NCBI GenBank assembly: GCA_017622495.1
Contig: JAGAQY010000023.1
Location: forward strand, 1 to 51,221
DNA: 51,221 nt
Source: Bacteroidaceae bacterium
GTDB taxonomy: Bacteria; Bacteroidota; Bacteroidia; Bacteroidales; Bacteroidaceae
Reading direction: 5' to 3'
The notes beneath the pieces were generated by a model. The model was given only the letters and a program-made list of their open reading frames with translations, did not search any database and was not told where the DNA came from. Positions within the stretch are counted from its first letter, which is position 1. Each line of letters starts with the position of its first letter. The position numbers and the translations under genes were made by a program. This document shows, piece by piece, positions 7,872 through 16,075 of this stretch.

Positions 7872-8324
7872 ATGGAAGAAGTTGAATGTCCCAAATGTGG
7901 GTCACACCAAATTACTGCAAACAAGAAAGGTTTTAGTACAGGCCGAGCTATAGCTGGCGGTCTTCTAACCGGTAACATATGGGTTGCCGCAGCCGCTGGT
8001 GGTGTTGGTATGAACGAAATTCAAATAACATGTCTTTCTTGTGGTCATGTTTGAAAAGTCAAGCGTGATACTGCAAAACAAAATGTCATTCAAAGAACTT
8101 ATTCTAGTACTGACACACCGAGGTCTGCACTTTATAAATGCGACTGCGGATGGCGAGGAAACCTACAATATGGCAGGGCCTTTTGTGAAAGATGCAATAA
8201 GCAATTAAATGATAGCCATATAGAATATGACTACCACTCGTCTGAAAAAAAAGCGAGTTCTTCTGGATGCTTATTTGGCCTATTAATTCCTTTGATAATA
8301 TCCTTTGCGGTAATGTTATTGTGA
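7872..8324 (+). pseudogene. Double zinc-ribbon membrane protein interrupted by an in-frame TGA
   Basis: The frame from the ATG at 7872 codes a 60-residue zinc ribbon (CPKCGSHQ near the start, TCLSCGHV at the end, with a Gly/Ala-rich hydrophobic middle) and stops at TGA 8052-8054. The same frame then stays open for 89 codons to a TGA at 8322-8324. The second part has its own ribbon, YKCDCGWRG ... FCERCNKQ, and a C-terminal hydrophobic helix, CLFGLLIPLIISFAVMLL, preceded by a Lys/Ser linker. In related zinc ribbons a Trp or Phe often follows the CxxCGxx segment, so TGG to TGA is a likely origin. It may be a nonsense-inactivated gene, or the 60-aa product may work alone. A TATATTTG -7 box lies at 7824-7831. 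Confidence 0.7.
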
Positions 8325-10118
8325 CAATAGTGAAAACTCCTGTCGCATAGATTTTATCCATTTTACTGCATCGTCTGCCTTACGAAAAGGTTTTCTTCGA
8401 AGATATGCATCAAAATCTGCAGTTTCACAAATGTGATACCTGCCAGTACTACTGTTGTATACGGTATTATTCTCAACAAATGCATCTATTATATTAGTAA
8501 GTCCTTTTCTCCGTAACAATTTATCGTATAAATAAAGCGTGTTGATAGAAACAACCATTACTGGCATACATGCGACATCTTTCAAATCCAACTCTTTTTC
8601 ATTTTCAATCCTTTCAACAAACCAACGATTTACCATAGAAAGAATTCCGGTTTGCACCAACTTTATATCTTCAAATACAAGAATTGGATAATATATAACA
8701 TTATTAGGGATTTTTGTATCCCATTGAAATCTGTCAGCCTCAATAGAATCAATATGATGTATTAGCTGTCCTATCCCGATTGGGTCAGGTTCACCTTTAT
8801 GTTCTTTTCTTGTCTTGTCAAGATTTTTAGTTTTAAGCACAATCTTTTCATGCAACTCGTCGAGTAAACGGACATAGTCACCATCATCACGACATTCACC
8901 ATTCATCTTTATAGCCTTGCACTCCACAAGAATCAATTCCCCTTGTTTAGAGCGAGCATAAAAATCTGGTTCGTTCGGAAGTTCTTGAGTACTATTACTT
9001 TCCTTTGCAGGATATGTGTAATAATACGATGGGATACAATTTAAAAAAGTATTTTGAAAAAGAACTTTCTCTATGAAGTCTTTATTATAATCCAAAAAGC
9101 CACAACTTCCCTTGCTACCGTTAATAAGTGGCATAAACTCAAAATAAAGACTATTAAATAAGCGTTCGCATAAAAGTTGGTTATTGATTACTACATAACC
9201 TGTACCATCTTTTAATTTTACAAATGGTTTAGAACGAAATCGTCTATAATCAATGTTCAAATCTTTACTTGGAAAACCATCATCGTTAAAAGGAATGTAT
9301 TCATCCTCATCCAAAGATAGATTTTCTATAAGTGATAGTGACAACAAACCGCTATCTTGATTAAGTTTTACCCAAGATTCTGTAATAATCGGTAAACCAT
9401 TTGCATTATCTTTAATGTATTTGTCAGTCTGATAAGCAATGATTGTAATTGTTGAGAAGTATTGTTGCCAACTTGTTATACCCCATCCATGCAATAGTTT
9501 CTCTGATGCCTTTGACAACACTTTATTTGTTGGAATGAAGTTGATCAATTGCTGAAAATAATAAATTTGCGGCTGTAGAGCTATCTGTAAATCATAACTA
9601 TTACTATCATTAGTTATAAATCCATTAAGAAATAAAAGTTCATCTAATTTGTATAATTCACTCCTGCCATTAAAGTTTACGAGCTTCTCGTTTATTGTAA
9701 GTATAGTTCTGAAAAGCAACAATTCAATATCACATTCAGCAACTTCATTGGTGAATTCTTCCGCACGAATAGCAAATATTCTTTTCCAAAGTTCAAGGCT
9801 AGTTCTATAAGTTAGAATCGCCACCTTCTTACCTTCAACTAATCCCAACTTGTTATAGTAAGCCTTGAAGAGTTTGTTTAGATAGGGCATATGTTTTTTA
9901 CTACTCTCTGAGAATAGTGTCTTTTCATTATCGGGCACACACATATTTCCATAATGAAGGCTAAGAACAGCGGCCATTCTTACGAGTATATTACGATTAT
10001 AGAGTTTCAATGTCGCAGTAATATCTAATGGAGCTTCTCCAACAAAAAACTCTCCATATTCTACCACTCTTCTTATTCGAAATGAGACCGGCTGGATTTT
10101 ATTGTTTACACGCATCAT
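8316..10118 (-). CDS. Putative PD-(D/E)XK nuclease, 600 aa, partner of the DUF4209 protein
   Basis: A 600-residue protein with no overall family that I recognise. Around residues 380-400 it has NEPDFYARSKQGELILVECK, an acidic residue followed about 15 residues later by E-C-K, the core of the PD-(D/E)XK nuclease fold; GIGQLIHHI follows downstream, as in the helix after the motif. The remainder looks mixed alpha/beta with no membrane segment. Its ATG overlaps the stop of the 573-aa gene by 4 bp (10115-10118), the signature of coupled translation, so the two proteins probably act in one system. The stop lies just after the end of the zinc-ribbon frame, which converges on it. Nuclease activity is inferred from the motif only. 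Confidence 0.7.
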   Translation of the reverse strand: MMRVNNKIQPVSFRIRRVVEYGEFFVGEAPLDITATLKLYNRNILVRMAAVLSLHYGNMCVPDNEKTLFSESSKKHMPYLNKLFKAYYNKLGLVEGKKVAILTYRTSLELWKRIFAIRAEEFTNEVAECDIELLLFRTILTINEKLVNFNGRSELYKLDELLFLNGFITNDSNSYDLQIALQPQIYYFQQLINFIPTNKVLSKASEKLLHGWGITSWQQYFSTITIIAYQTDKYIKDNANGLPIITESWVKLNQDSGLLSLSLIENLSLDEDEYIPFNDDGFPSKDLNIDYRRFRSKPFVKLKDGTGYVVINNQLLCERLFNSLYFEFMPLINGSKGSCGFLDYNKDFIEKVLFQNTFLNCIPSYYYTYPAKESNSTQELPNEPDFYARSKQGELILVECKAIKMNGECRDDGDYVRLLDELHEKIVLKTKNLDKTRKEHKGEPDPIGIGQLIHHIDSIEADRFQWDTKIPNNVIYYPILVFEDIKLVQTGILSMVNRWFVERIENEKELDLKDVACMPVMVVSINTLYLYDKLLRRKGLTNIIDAFVENNTVYNSSTGRYHICETADFDAYLRRKPFRKADDAVKWIKSMRQEFSLLSQ

Positions 10119-11836
10119 TCATTTTCTTCATTAGATTTAGGTCTAAACATTGTCAATCTCAAAATAGCTAGAAAAACTAGCGTAGCTTTAATTATTCCGT
10201 AATCTTGCGGTATATAGAACGCATGTGCAACATCATTTCGAATGTTATGACCTTTAGTAGTAAACACATACTCAAAGAACTCGATATCTTCAACTCCAAA
10301 CATCTCCTGCAAGCAAGGCTCTCGAAGTAAGTCATCAAGCAGGGCTTGTGAAGTGCCATTATCTCGTACTTTTGTGATACGACCGCCATAGTCTCCTACC
10401 ATATCACGCAATATACCCTCAAAACGTATGGAAAGTACATCTATGGGCAATCTCCAATCCGTAGACTTCCCTTCCAAAAGACGCTTACACTGTTTAATGA
10501 GAGCCTCTATTCCATAGTCAATTTGAGAAAACCATGAAGCAACTACTACTTGATTTAATCTTGCATATTCAATAGGGATACCAAAACAAGTGTTTCTTAA
10601 GAACCATTTTTTCAACTTGCTATATGTCAATTGTTTTGTCTTGACTGAATCAAGAATTATAGGAATAATATAATTTCTTACTATATTCATCAGCCATATA
10701 TCATATTTCTGATACAAGTCAAAGTCTTCACCAGCATTTCGGCTATTTCCATTAATATCCATAACTTTATTTACAAATCCAAGGTCTTCTGCTGTTGATT
10801 TGCTTTTGGGCATTAATTTACATATTTGTTCATAAGACGGGAACAAGAAACGAACTGGCATAGAAAGATTTGCCAACAACCAACTTAATTTTCCTTCAAG
10901 TAACTCTGTTGCCAAGTCTCCAAAATATTTTACCACCATTTTATTCGTTTTGCGTTTAACTTTGAAACTTGGTATTACCACATTTTTCTTATTCTCTCGA
11001 AACTTCTGCTCTGCGTTGTTTCTCTTCTCACTCAATCCTGCTTTCTGATAGAATTCCATCGCTTTTTCAAGATGATTTTCATTCATAAGAGGTATGGCAA
11101 TATTATTAGGCTCTGTTGCAGGATCTACCAATAGAGCCATCTCCAGATCCCCTAACGACTCATAGAAGAAACTCAAGTACGGTTTTGCTTTATCTTGAAG
11201 TTTTGATGCATAATACAACCCCAACATACAACAATTCTCTCTCCAGCCATCCTTCGTTATAGGGAATAACTCCTTGCATAAAAATACTATCTTTTCTGCA
11301 TCTGTTGTCGGGAAGAATGCTCGCTCCTTGGCAACTCTTACACAAACTAATTTTGTTCGGTATCCGTAGTCTGATAACAAGACATTCCATATTAATCGTG
11401 TCGCATCATTTATTCTATACTTAATCCTTTTGGATAGGGACATCAAAATCTCAATAGCATCTTCCGCATATTTAGGATAACCTTCTTTGTCCTTTGGCAA
11501 CAAAGGTTCTATTGTCTCAATCAAAGCATCAATAGAATGTTTTGCGAAGCGATTGTCATTATTAGACAACAGATAGGCGAAGTAGTTATATCTGTATTTT
11601 AGGAGTTTGTTGTTTGTCGCATTAGCTCGTTCTTCAAAATAAGCTACAGCAAAGCTCCTATCAATATGGCAATTTTCATCCTTGACTATTCTCTCTATTT
11701 TCCACCAAGTTAACATCTCAAGTCGAGCTTTTTGCCATTCTTCTGGCAAAGCTGCATCATACGACAATAAACCATCAATGTGTTTATCATCCCACTTATC
11801 CTCAAGAAAATCGTATAGCTCTGATAAAGTCTTCAT
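10115..11836 (-). CDS. DUF4209-type protein with C-terminal HEPN motif, 573 aa
   Basis: The C-terminal 120 residues match what I know of DUF4209: FEGILRDMVGDYGGRITKVR, GTSQALLDDLLREPCLQEMF, then FFEYVFTTKGHNIRNDVAHA. The string RNDVAH (about residues 533-538) is a HEPN-type Rx4H motif, the active site of many defence RNases. The first 300 residues are helical and TPR-like, including YLSFFYESLGDLEMALLVDP and LEKAMEFYQKAGLSEKRN. There is no signal peptide. It overlaps the putative nuclease gene by 4 bp, and its upstream region has palindromic sites. Together these suggest a two-protein defence or toxin-like module, but no described system with exactly this pair is known to me. Confidence 0.72.
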   Translation of the reverse strand: MKTLSELYDFLEDKWDDKHIDGLLSYDAALPEEWQKARLEMLTWWKIERIVKDENCHIDRSFAVAYFEERANATNNKLLKYRYNYFAYLLSNNDNRFAKHSIDALIETIEPLLPKDKEGYPKYAEDAIEILMSLSKRIKYRINDATRLIWNVLLSDYGYRTKLVCVRVAKERAFFPTTDAEKIVFLCKELFPITKDGWRENCCMLGLYYASKLQDKAKPYLSFFYESLGDLEMALLVDPATEPNNIAIPLMNENHLEKAMEFYQKAGLSEKRNNAEQKFRENKKNVVIPSFKVKRKTNKMVVKYFGDLATELLEGKLSWLLANLSMPVRFLFPSYEQICKLMPKSKSTAEDLGFVNKVMDINGNSRNAGEDFDLYQKYDIWLMNIVRNYIIPIILDSVKTKQLTYSKLKKWFLRNTCFGIPIEYARLNQVVVASWFSQIDYGIEALIKQCKRLLEGKSTDWRLPIDVLSIRFEGILRDMVGDYGGRITKVRDNGTSQALLDDLLREPCLQEMFGVEDIEFFEYVFTTKGHNIRNDVAHAFYIPQDYGIIKATLVFLAILRLTMFRPKSNEENE

Positions 11837-11849
11837 TCTTGTGTCATCA

Positions 11850-11867
11850 ATCTATTATATAATAGAT
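11850..11867. promoter_or_regulatory. 18-bp perfect palindrome ahead of the DUF4209/nuclease operon
   Basis: ATCTATTATATAATAGAT is an exact 18-bp palindrome ending 14 bp before the start codon at 11834-11836. A second ATAGAT/ATCTAT palindrome lies at 11905-11920. Position and symmetry suggest an operator for a dimeric regulator that could repress the operon by blocking transcription or translation start. Confidence 0.55.
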
Positions 11868-11904
11868 ACTATATTTGCTATTTTTCTTATATACAAATCT
11901 TTAA

Positions 11905-11920
11905 TATAGATTTATCTATA
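11905..11920. promoter_or_regulatory. Second ATAGAT/ATCTAT palindrome
   Basis: TATAGAT-TT-ATCTATA is a perfect 7-bp inverted repeat in the 86-bp gap between fic and the DUF4209 gene. It uses the same hexamer half-site (ATCTAT) as the 11850 palindrome, giving four half-sites in 70 bp. On the minus strand it could also fold as a weak hairpin after the fic stop codon. Confidence 0.45.
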
Positions 11921-11922
11921 CT

Positions 11923-12990
11923 CTACTGCGTCACAAACACCCTCCAGCTACCTTCCTTCTCACCACGCTCAACATATTTCTTCTGAATCAATTGATCGAG
12001 TAGTTTTTGGATGGCTGCAATGCTGATACCCGTAATCTCACGCATATCAGCCAATGTAAGCGTTGGTTGTGTTCGCATAGCATTCAGTAATTTAGTATAA
12101 TTTGGTGTACGGAAAGCTATCCGTTCACCATCGTACCACCACACATTTTCATTTTTCTCGCTTACAAACAAGACGTCATTGTATACCTCGGTAGCGACCA
12201 AATCATTGAAGTATTTCAGGAATGGACGGATGTCCTTGATGTCTGCATGAGCACCATCGCTTGGAACAGGACCGACTTCAAGATCGGCTCGATGTAAAGC
12301 CTCCAAGTACTCACTCTTTTTGCGACTACGGACTACAATCATCGGATAATCGTGGCGAGTAAGGATAAAGTTCACCATCAGTCGGGCAATACGACCATTT
12401 CCATCTTCAAAGGGGTGAATGCGAATATAACGGTAATGGAACAATGCAGCCAGCTCCACTGGAGAGAGTTTACCTTCTTGCTCTGCCTTGTTATACCAAT
12501 CCACTAAGTCTGCCATCAGACTGGGAGTTTCTTCAGGAGAAGCATATTCAAATCTGTCACCATAGCGTGTAATCACACTATTAGGACGAGTCTTATATTG
12601 TCCTGCATGTATCACATAGCTTGTCTGCACTCCACCTGGCAAATTACGATATACCGTATAATCCTCACGAAGTAATGTCTGGTGTAGTGTTCTAATAAAG
12701 TTTTGCGTCAATGGAGTCTCTTTTACCTTAGCCTCTTCTGTCATCATTCTTAAACCGACATTACTTGCTGTCATCTCTTGCACATCGCGCACACTTGCCT
12801 CTCCTATTACCTTACCGAACAACAACAAGATTTCCGTTTGGCCATAAGTCAGCGTATTACCTTCTATATGGTTACTATTATAGTTGAAGTCAACAGTAAA
12901 ACGACGGCTAAGTCTATCCTTATCCTTCTCAGATAGTGGTTGCAACTCTTGCCATGCAGCCAAAGCTTTCTTTATATTTAGGTATTTCAT
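11923..12990 (-). CDS. Class II Fic domain protein with winged-helix C terminus
   Basis: A 355-residue Fic protein. The catalytic motif HPFEDGNGR is at about residues 196-204 and the autoinhibitory helix motif S-N-H-I-E-G at residues 39-44, N-terminal to the Fic core, which defines class II. Fic proteins transfer AMP (or another nucleotide part) from ATP to hydroxyl side chains of target proteins. The C-terminal 60 residues (LADMREITGISIAAIQKLLD, then LIQKKYVERG) form a winged helix, so DNA binding is likely. This Fic-wHTH layout is widespread in Bacteroidota. It lies upstream of, and on the same strand as, the DUF4209/nuclease pair, 86 bp away; cotranscription is possible but unproven. Confidence 0.92.
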   Translation of the reverse strand: MKYLNIKKALAAWQELQPLSEKDKDRLSRRFTVDFNYNSNHIEGNTLTYGQTEILLLFGKVIGEASVRDVQEMTASNVGLRMMTEEAKVKETPLTQNFIRTLHQTLLREDYTVYRNLPGGVQTSYVIHAGQYKTRPNSVITRYGDRFEYASPEETPSLMADLVDWYNKAEQEGKLSPVELAALFHYRYIRIHPFEDGNGRIARLMVNFILTRHDYPMIVVRSRKKSEYLEALHRADLEVGPVPSDGAHADIKDIRPFLKYFNDLVATEVYNDVLFVSEKNENVWWYDGERIAFRTPNYTKLLNAMRTQPTLTLADMREITGISIAAIQKLLDQLIQKKYVERGEKEGSWRVFVTQ

Positions 12991-13018
12991 ATGATATCTT
13001 ATTTGTCATTACGTATTG

Positions 13019-13061
13019 CAAAAATACAAAATGTTTTTAATATGGTTGTACAACTACAACC
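13019..13061 (-). promoter_or_regulatory. fic promoter -7 box and overlapping palindrome
   Basis: On the minus strand TATTTTTG (13019-13026) fits the TAnnTTTG box about 29 bp ahead of fic. Upstream, GGTTGTA (13044-13050) and TACAACC (13055-13061) form a perfect inverted repeat with a 4-bp centre, placed near the -33 region. A T7 run follows on the plus strand, so the repeat also looks like a rightward terminator, although no rightward gene precedes it. Confidence 0.5.
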
Positions 13062-13841
13062 TTTTTTTATTTATAGGAATAATTCCTGCTCAAAAGATAT
13101 AAATGGCGGGCGTCATGTAGTGAAAATGAAACCCTAGATGATACTCAATAGTAATATTATGAACAACAGAAGAAAAAAATCCTCCTTTTCTGTTCAAATA
13201 TTATCTATATTCACATCTTCCCGACGAAAAAGAGCCTCTTTTTCACATTATCCCTTCATTCTAGGCTATAAAAATCACATTTTACCCCAATAACAATCCT
13301 TGCTGGACAAAAGAAAAAGTCCTACTTCTCTCTTCTTTTGAGAAGCAAAAAGAGTGTTTTGGTACTTCTCAGAAACTCGCACTAAAAGGTAGACGGATAT
13401 AAAGAAACACATAACATCTGCAAATGAGAGGAGCAAAGTGCATTTTATAAGAGTGTAAAGCCACTGCTATGATAGACCTCTTAAATTTGGAGATAAGGCC
13501 AGTTTAGTTTACTCCTATTCTATATATACATTGGACTAAACTAAACCACTAAATTTAATAGCAATCGGAGGTGCAATTTCAGTTCCAATTAAAGGCAATT
13601 TTATCATGCAACGAAATGCAAATATGCTAAAACTTCTAAAAAAGTGCGTTTTTGCAGATTTTATGGGTTTCTATGCAAAAATGCAGTCCCCTGTCTGTCC
13701 CCCGAATACACTTTTGTCCTTCGGAAGAATTTTATAATACACTGAATACCAATTGACTAAATTCGACATTTTACTTTTTGTGTGGGAAAATAATTTTTCT
13801 GCATCGGAAAATAAGCACATATTTGGTTTAACAATAAAGGG
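13062..13841. other. Gene-free stretch between fic and the dehydrogenase operon
   Basis: Nearly 800 bp without a convincing gene on either strand. It is AT-rich with many stops in all frames. The one clear structure is an inverted repeat, GTTTAGTTTA (13502-13511) and TAAACTAAAC (13537-13546), with a 25-bp spacer. No transposase or integrase remnant could be read. It probably marks the edge of the accessory island. Confidence 0.45.
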
Positions 13842-13868
13842 ACAGGAGCTACCGTCAGTAGCTCCTGT
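13842..13868 (-). terminator. Hairpin straddling the end of the small CxxCGxC gene
   Basis: ACAGGAGCTAC (13842-13852) pairs perfectly with GTAGCTCCTGT (13858-13868) over a 5-nt loop. It includes the stop codon of the gene ending at 13855. The U tract is poor (CCCTTTATT), so it may be a weak terminator or an RNA-stabilising stem. Confidence 0.55.
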
Positions 13869-14061
13869 TTCTAAATTCCAAAGTAATGTCCATATAACTC
13901 CGCTTGCCCTCGATGTAGTCGGCATAGAGCACTTCGGCATCCCGACCTTTCAGGATGCGGCACTTGCCACACGCCTCGCAATCGTGTAGGCATTTCCAAG
14001 CCTCCTGCACATAGTCCAGTCGCTCTTCTCGGGTGGAGTCATCTATTTTAGGTGGTCGCAT
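13855..14061 (-). CDS. Small CxxCGxC protein, 68 aa
   Basis: A 68-residue protein with the cluster CLHDCEACGKCRILKGRDAE at about residues 28-47, followed by LYADYIEGKRSYMDITLEFR. Four close cysteines (C-x3-C-x2-C-x2-C) suggest metal or iron-sulfur binding. I recognise this as a conserved small protein type in gut Bacteroidota and Firmicutes but know no function for it. It starts 12 bp after the alcohol dehydrogenase stop codon and is the last gene of the operon, so a role connected with that enzyme is possible. An 11-bp hairpin overlaps its stop codon. Confidence 0.7.
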   Translation of the reverse strand: MRPPKIDDSTREERLDYVQEAWKCLHDCEACGKCRILKGRDAEVLYADYIEGKRSYMDITLEFRNRSY

Positions 14062-14073
14062 AATGCCATCAAA

Positions 14074-15105
14074 TTATATAATTGCCACCTTAATCACCCC
14101 ATCCAACTTATTCTCAAAGATGCGGTAGGCTTCCTCGATTTCGCTCAATGGGAAGCGGTGCGTAATGAGCGGAGTGGTGTCAATCTTTCCGGCTTCAATA
14201 AGGTGAAGCACCTCCTCGCAGTCGCAACCATCCACACCACCGGTCTTGAAAGTGAGGTTCTTGCCATACATGTCGGGTAGGGGAAGGACTTGGGGCTGGT
14301 CGTAAAGGGCAACCACGGTTACGATAGCATTGGGGCGGGCACACTCCCAGGCCAAGCGGAAGGTGTCATCAGCCCCAGCCACTTCGAGCACGCGGTCGGC
14401 TCCCCCGTGGTCGCTATGCTTCAGTATGAACTCCTTGCACTCTTCGGGCGTGGTGGGAAGCACATCGGGGTAATGCTCTTGCACGAAGCGACGTCTCTCT
14501 TCGGACTTCTCACAGACGATGATGCGCTTTGGGCGTTTCAGCATCACACAGAGCAGCGTACAGATTCCCGTGGGCCCAGCGCCTATTATTAATACGGTGT
14601 CCTCCTCGGTAATCTCCGAGATGCGAGCAGCCCAGAAGCCAGTGGCCAAGACATCGCCCACAAACAATGCCTGCTCATCGGAAACGCTATCGGGAATGCG
14701 GTTCAACCCTTGACTGGCAAGGGGCACACGAACGTATTCCGTCTGTCCGCCATCGATGCGACATCCCAATGCCCAACCACCATTCGGGTCGGTGCAATTG
14801 TTCACAAAGCCATTCTTGCAGAAGAAGCACTCTCCGCAGAAGGTCTCTACGTTGACGGTTACTCGGTCGCCTGGCTTTACCTGGGTAACCTCGGCCCCCA
14901 CTTCCTCCACCACACCCACCATTTCATGCCCAACGGTAATGCCCGGCACGGCACGAGGTACACTCCCGTGCTTGATGTGCAGGTCGCTGGTGCAGATACT
15001 ACTCATTGTGACACGAACAAGGGCATCGGTGGGTTCTATCAATGTAGGCTTCGGCTTCTCCACCAAAGCGAACTTTCCTTTTTCTATATATGTGTATGCA
15101 AGCAT
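14074..15105 (-). CDS. Zinc-dependent medium-chain alcohol dehydrogenase
   Basis: About 343 residues from the ATG at 15103-15105. A longer start at 15138 would overlap the preceding gene and add a non-family N terminus, so the shorter start is preferred. Family marks are CTSDLHIKHG (catalytic Cys), GHEMVGVVEEVG (zinc His/Glu), the structural zinc lobe CGECFFCKNGFVNNC and the NAD(P)-binding turn IGAGPTGICTLL. The enzyme should oxidise a secondary alcohol or polyol with NAD(P); the substrate cannot be told from sequence. It resembles sorbitol, threonine and isopropanol dehydrogenases. It lies 14 bp after a frameshifted short-chain dehydrogenase and 12 bp before the CxxCGxC gene. Confidence 0.85.
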   Translation of the reverse strand: MLAYTYIEKGKFALVEKPKPTLIEPTDALVRVTMSSICTSDLHIKHGSVPRAVPGITVGHEMVGVVEEVGAEVTQVKPGDRVTVNVETFCGECFFCKNGFVNNCTDPNGGWALGCRIDGGQTEYVRVPLASQGLNRIPDSVSDEQALFVGDVLATGFWAARISEITEEDTVLIIGAGPTGICTLLCVMLKRPKRIIVCEKSEERRRFVQEHYPDVLPTTPEECKEFILKHSDHGGADRVLEVAGADDTFRLAWECARPNAIVTVVALYDQPQVLPLPDMYGKNLTFKTGGVDGCDCEEVLHLIEAGKIDTTPLITHRFPLSEIEEAYRIFENKLDGVIKVAII

Positions 15106-15119
15106 AATTGTCTGAATAT

Positions 15120-15823
15120 TTATTCCTCCAACTTCCACCCACAGTCTCCATGATAAATCATCTGCTTGGTCATGCCGCCATCAATGCAGATGTTCTCGCC
15201 CGTGATAAAGCCAGCCTTCTCGCTACAAAGGAACAGCACCATATGGGCAATGTCCATAGGGTTCCCTACCCTTCCAGCAGGTTGCTGCGTGGCATCGGGA
15301 CCTTCGTAAATGGTGTAGGCCGTATCTATCCAGCCGGGGGAAATGGAGTTCACTCTTGCTCGTCCCGACAGGCTTACTGCCAAGGCATGAGTGAGTGCTG
15401 CAATGCCACCCTTGGCTGCTGTATAGCTCTCGGTCTGTGGCTGACTCATGCGGTCACGCGAGGAAGAGATATTGATGATGGATGCGCCCTCTGCCAAATG
15501 AGGATAAAGAGTTTCACCAGATAGAACGGCGCCGTAACTCCCACACTCAGGGCATACTGGAACTCCTCGTAGGAGCATTCATCAATCCCCTTCATCAGTG
15601 GCAAGGCATTGTTAATGATGATATCCACTTTCTCATGCTTGCTCAACACCTCACTCGCAAAAGCCTCCAGCACCTCTTTCTTGGAGATGTCCCCAACGAA
15701 ATGGTCGCCCTTTTGCTTGTCAATCACATATACTACGGCTCCCTGAGAACGGAACTCATCGGCAATACATCGACCAATTCCGTTTGCACCGCCTGTTACA
15801 ACAACTACTTTATCTTTGTACAT
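15120..15823 (-). pseudogene. Short-chain dehydrogenase/reductase split by a frameshift
   Basis: The N-terminal part, from the ATG at 15821-15823, has the Rossmann start VVVVTGGANGIGRCIADEF and IIINNA, and runs in one frame to about APFYLVKL. The C-terminal part continues in another frame as LYPHLAEGASIINISSSRDR, then the catalytic YTAAKGG, VNSISPGWIDT and the usual FITGENICIDGG end. The switch lies at about 15505-15515, where AAACTCTTTATCC needs one extra base to join the frames. The joined protein would be about 234 residues, near the normal SDR size. No slippery heptamer is visible, so it is a pseudogene or a single-base error rather than programmed frameshifting. It should otherwise be an NAD(P) oxidoreductase. 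Confidence 0.85.
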
Positions 15824-15834
15824 AAATATCTTAT

Positions 15835-16041
15835 TTATATCATCAACATTATCCGTCCCTCCGCCTTGACAAACATCGAGGGATAGCGGCAAACGACGGC
15901 ATACACCTGATTGGATGTAACAGGTTTGCCATCCTTACGGATATGCAGGTGGTTGCGGTTTATCATCTCCGCTATCTGCTCCGTCCGCATCCCTCTGTTC
16001 TGGCTTGCAAGGCAGTAGAGTATGGCTTCTTCTATTTTCAT
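15835..16041 (-). CDS. Small winged-helix (HARE-HTH-like) protein, 68 aa
   Basis: A 68-residue protein: MKIEEAILYCLASQNRGMRT, then EQIAEMINRNHLHIRKDGKP and VTSNQVYAVVCRYPSMFVKA. The pattern of an N-terminal helix, an RKDGKPVTSNQV turn and a final strand ending in EGRIMLM resembles HARE-HTH/winged-helix domains that occur alone or fused to restriction and chromatin factors. It starts the operon, 11 bp ahead of the SDR start codon. Its upstream region has a 7-bp inverted repeat (16052-16075). A regulatory role for the dehydrogenase operon is inferred from position only. Confidence 0.6.
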   Translation of the reverse strand: MKIEEAILYCLASQNRGMRTEQIAEMINRNHLHIRKDGKPVTSNQVYAVVCRYPSMFVKAEGRIMLMI

Positions 16042-16051
16042 TTTTTATCTT

Positions 16052-16075
16052 ATTTCGCCACATGCATAGCGAAAT
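16052..16075. promoter_or_regulatory. Inverted repeat upstream of the winged-helix gene
   Basis: ATTTCGC (16052-16058) and GCGAAAT (16069-16075) form a perfect 7-bp inverted repeat with a 10-bp spacer, 10 bp ahead of the start codon at 16041. It could be the operator of the operon or a leader hairpin. Confidence 0.4.

Noticed and set aside
8052..8054. TGA as a selenocysteine codon
   Set aside because: No Cys-homologous position is expected here (Trp is more likely), and no SECIS-like stem was seen after it; genome-wide recoding is ruled out because other genes in the window end in TGA.
8104..8361. 85-residue minus-strand frame
   Set aside because: It runs opposite the conserved second zinc ribbon (8055-8324), whose coding pattern is much stronger.
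13671..13940. 89-residue minus-strand frame
   Set aside because: It overlaps the CxxCGxC gene in another frame and lacks family features; that small gene has clear conserved cysteines.
15505..15515. Programmed -1 frameshift in the short-chain dehydrogenase
   Set aside because: No X-XXY-YYZ slippery heptamer and no stem after it; SDR genes are not known to use recoding.
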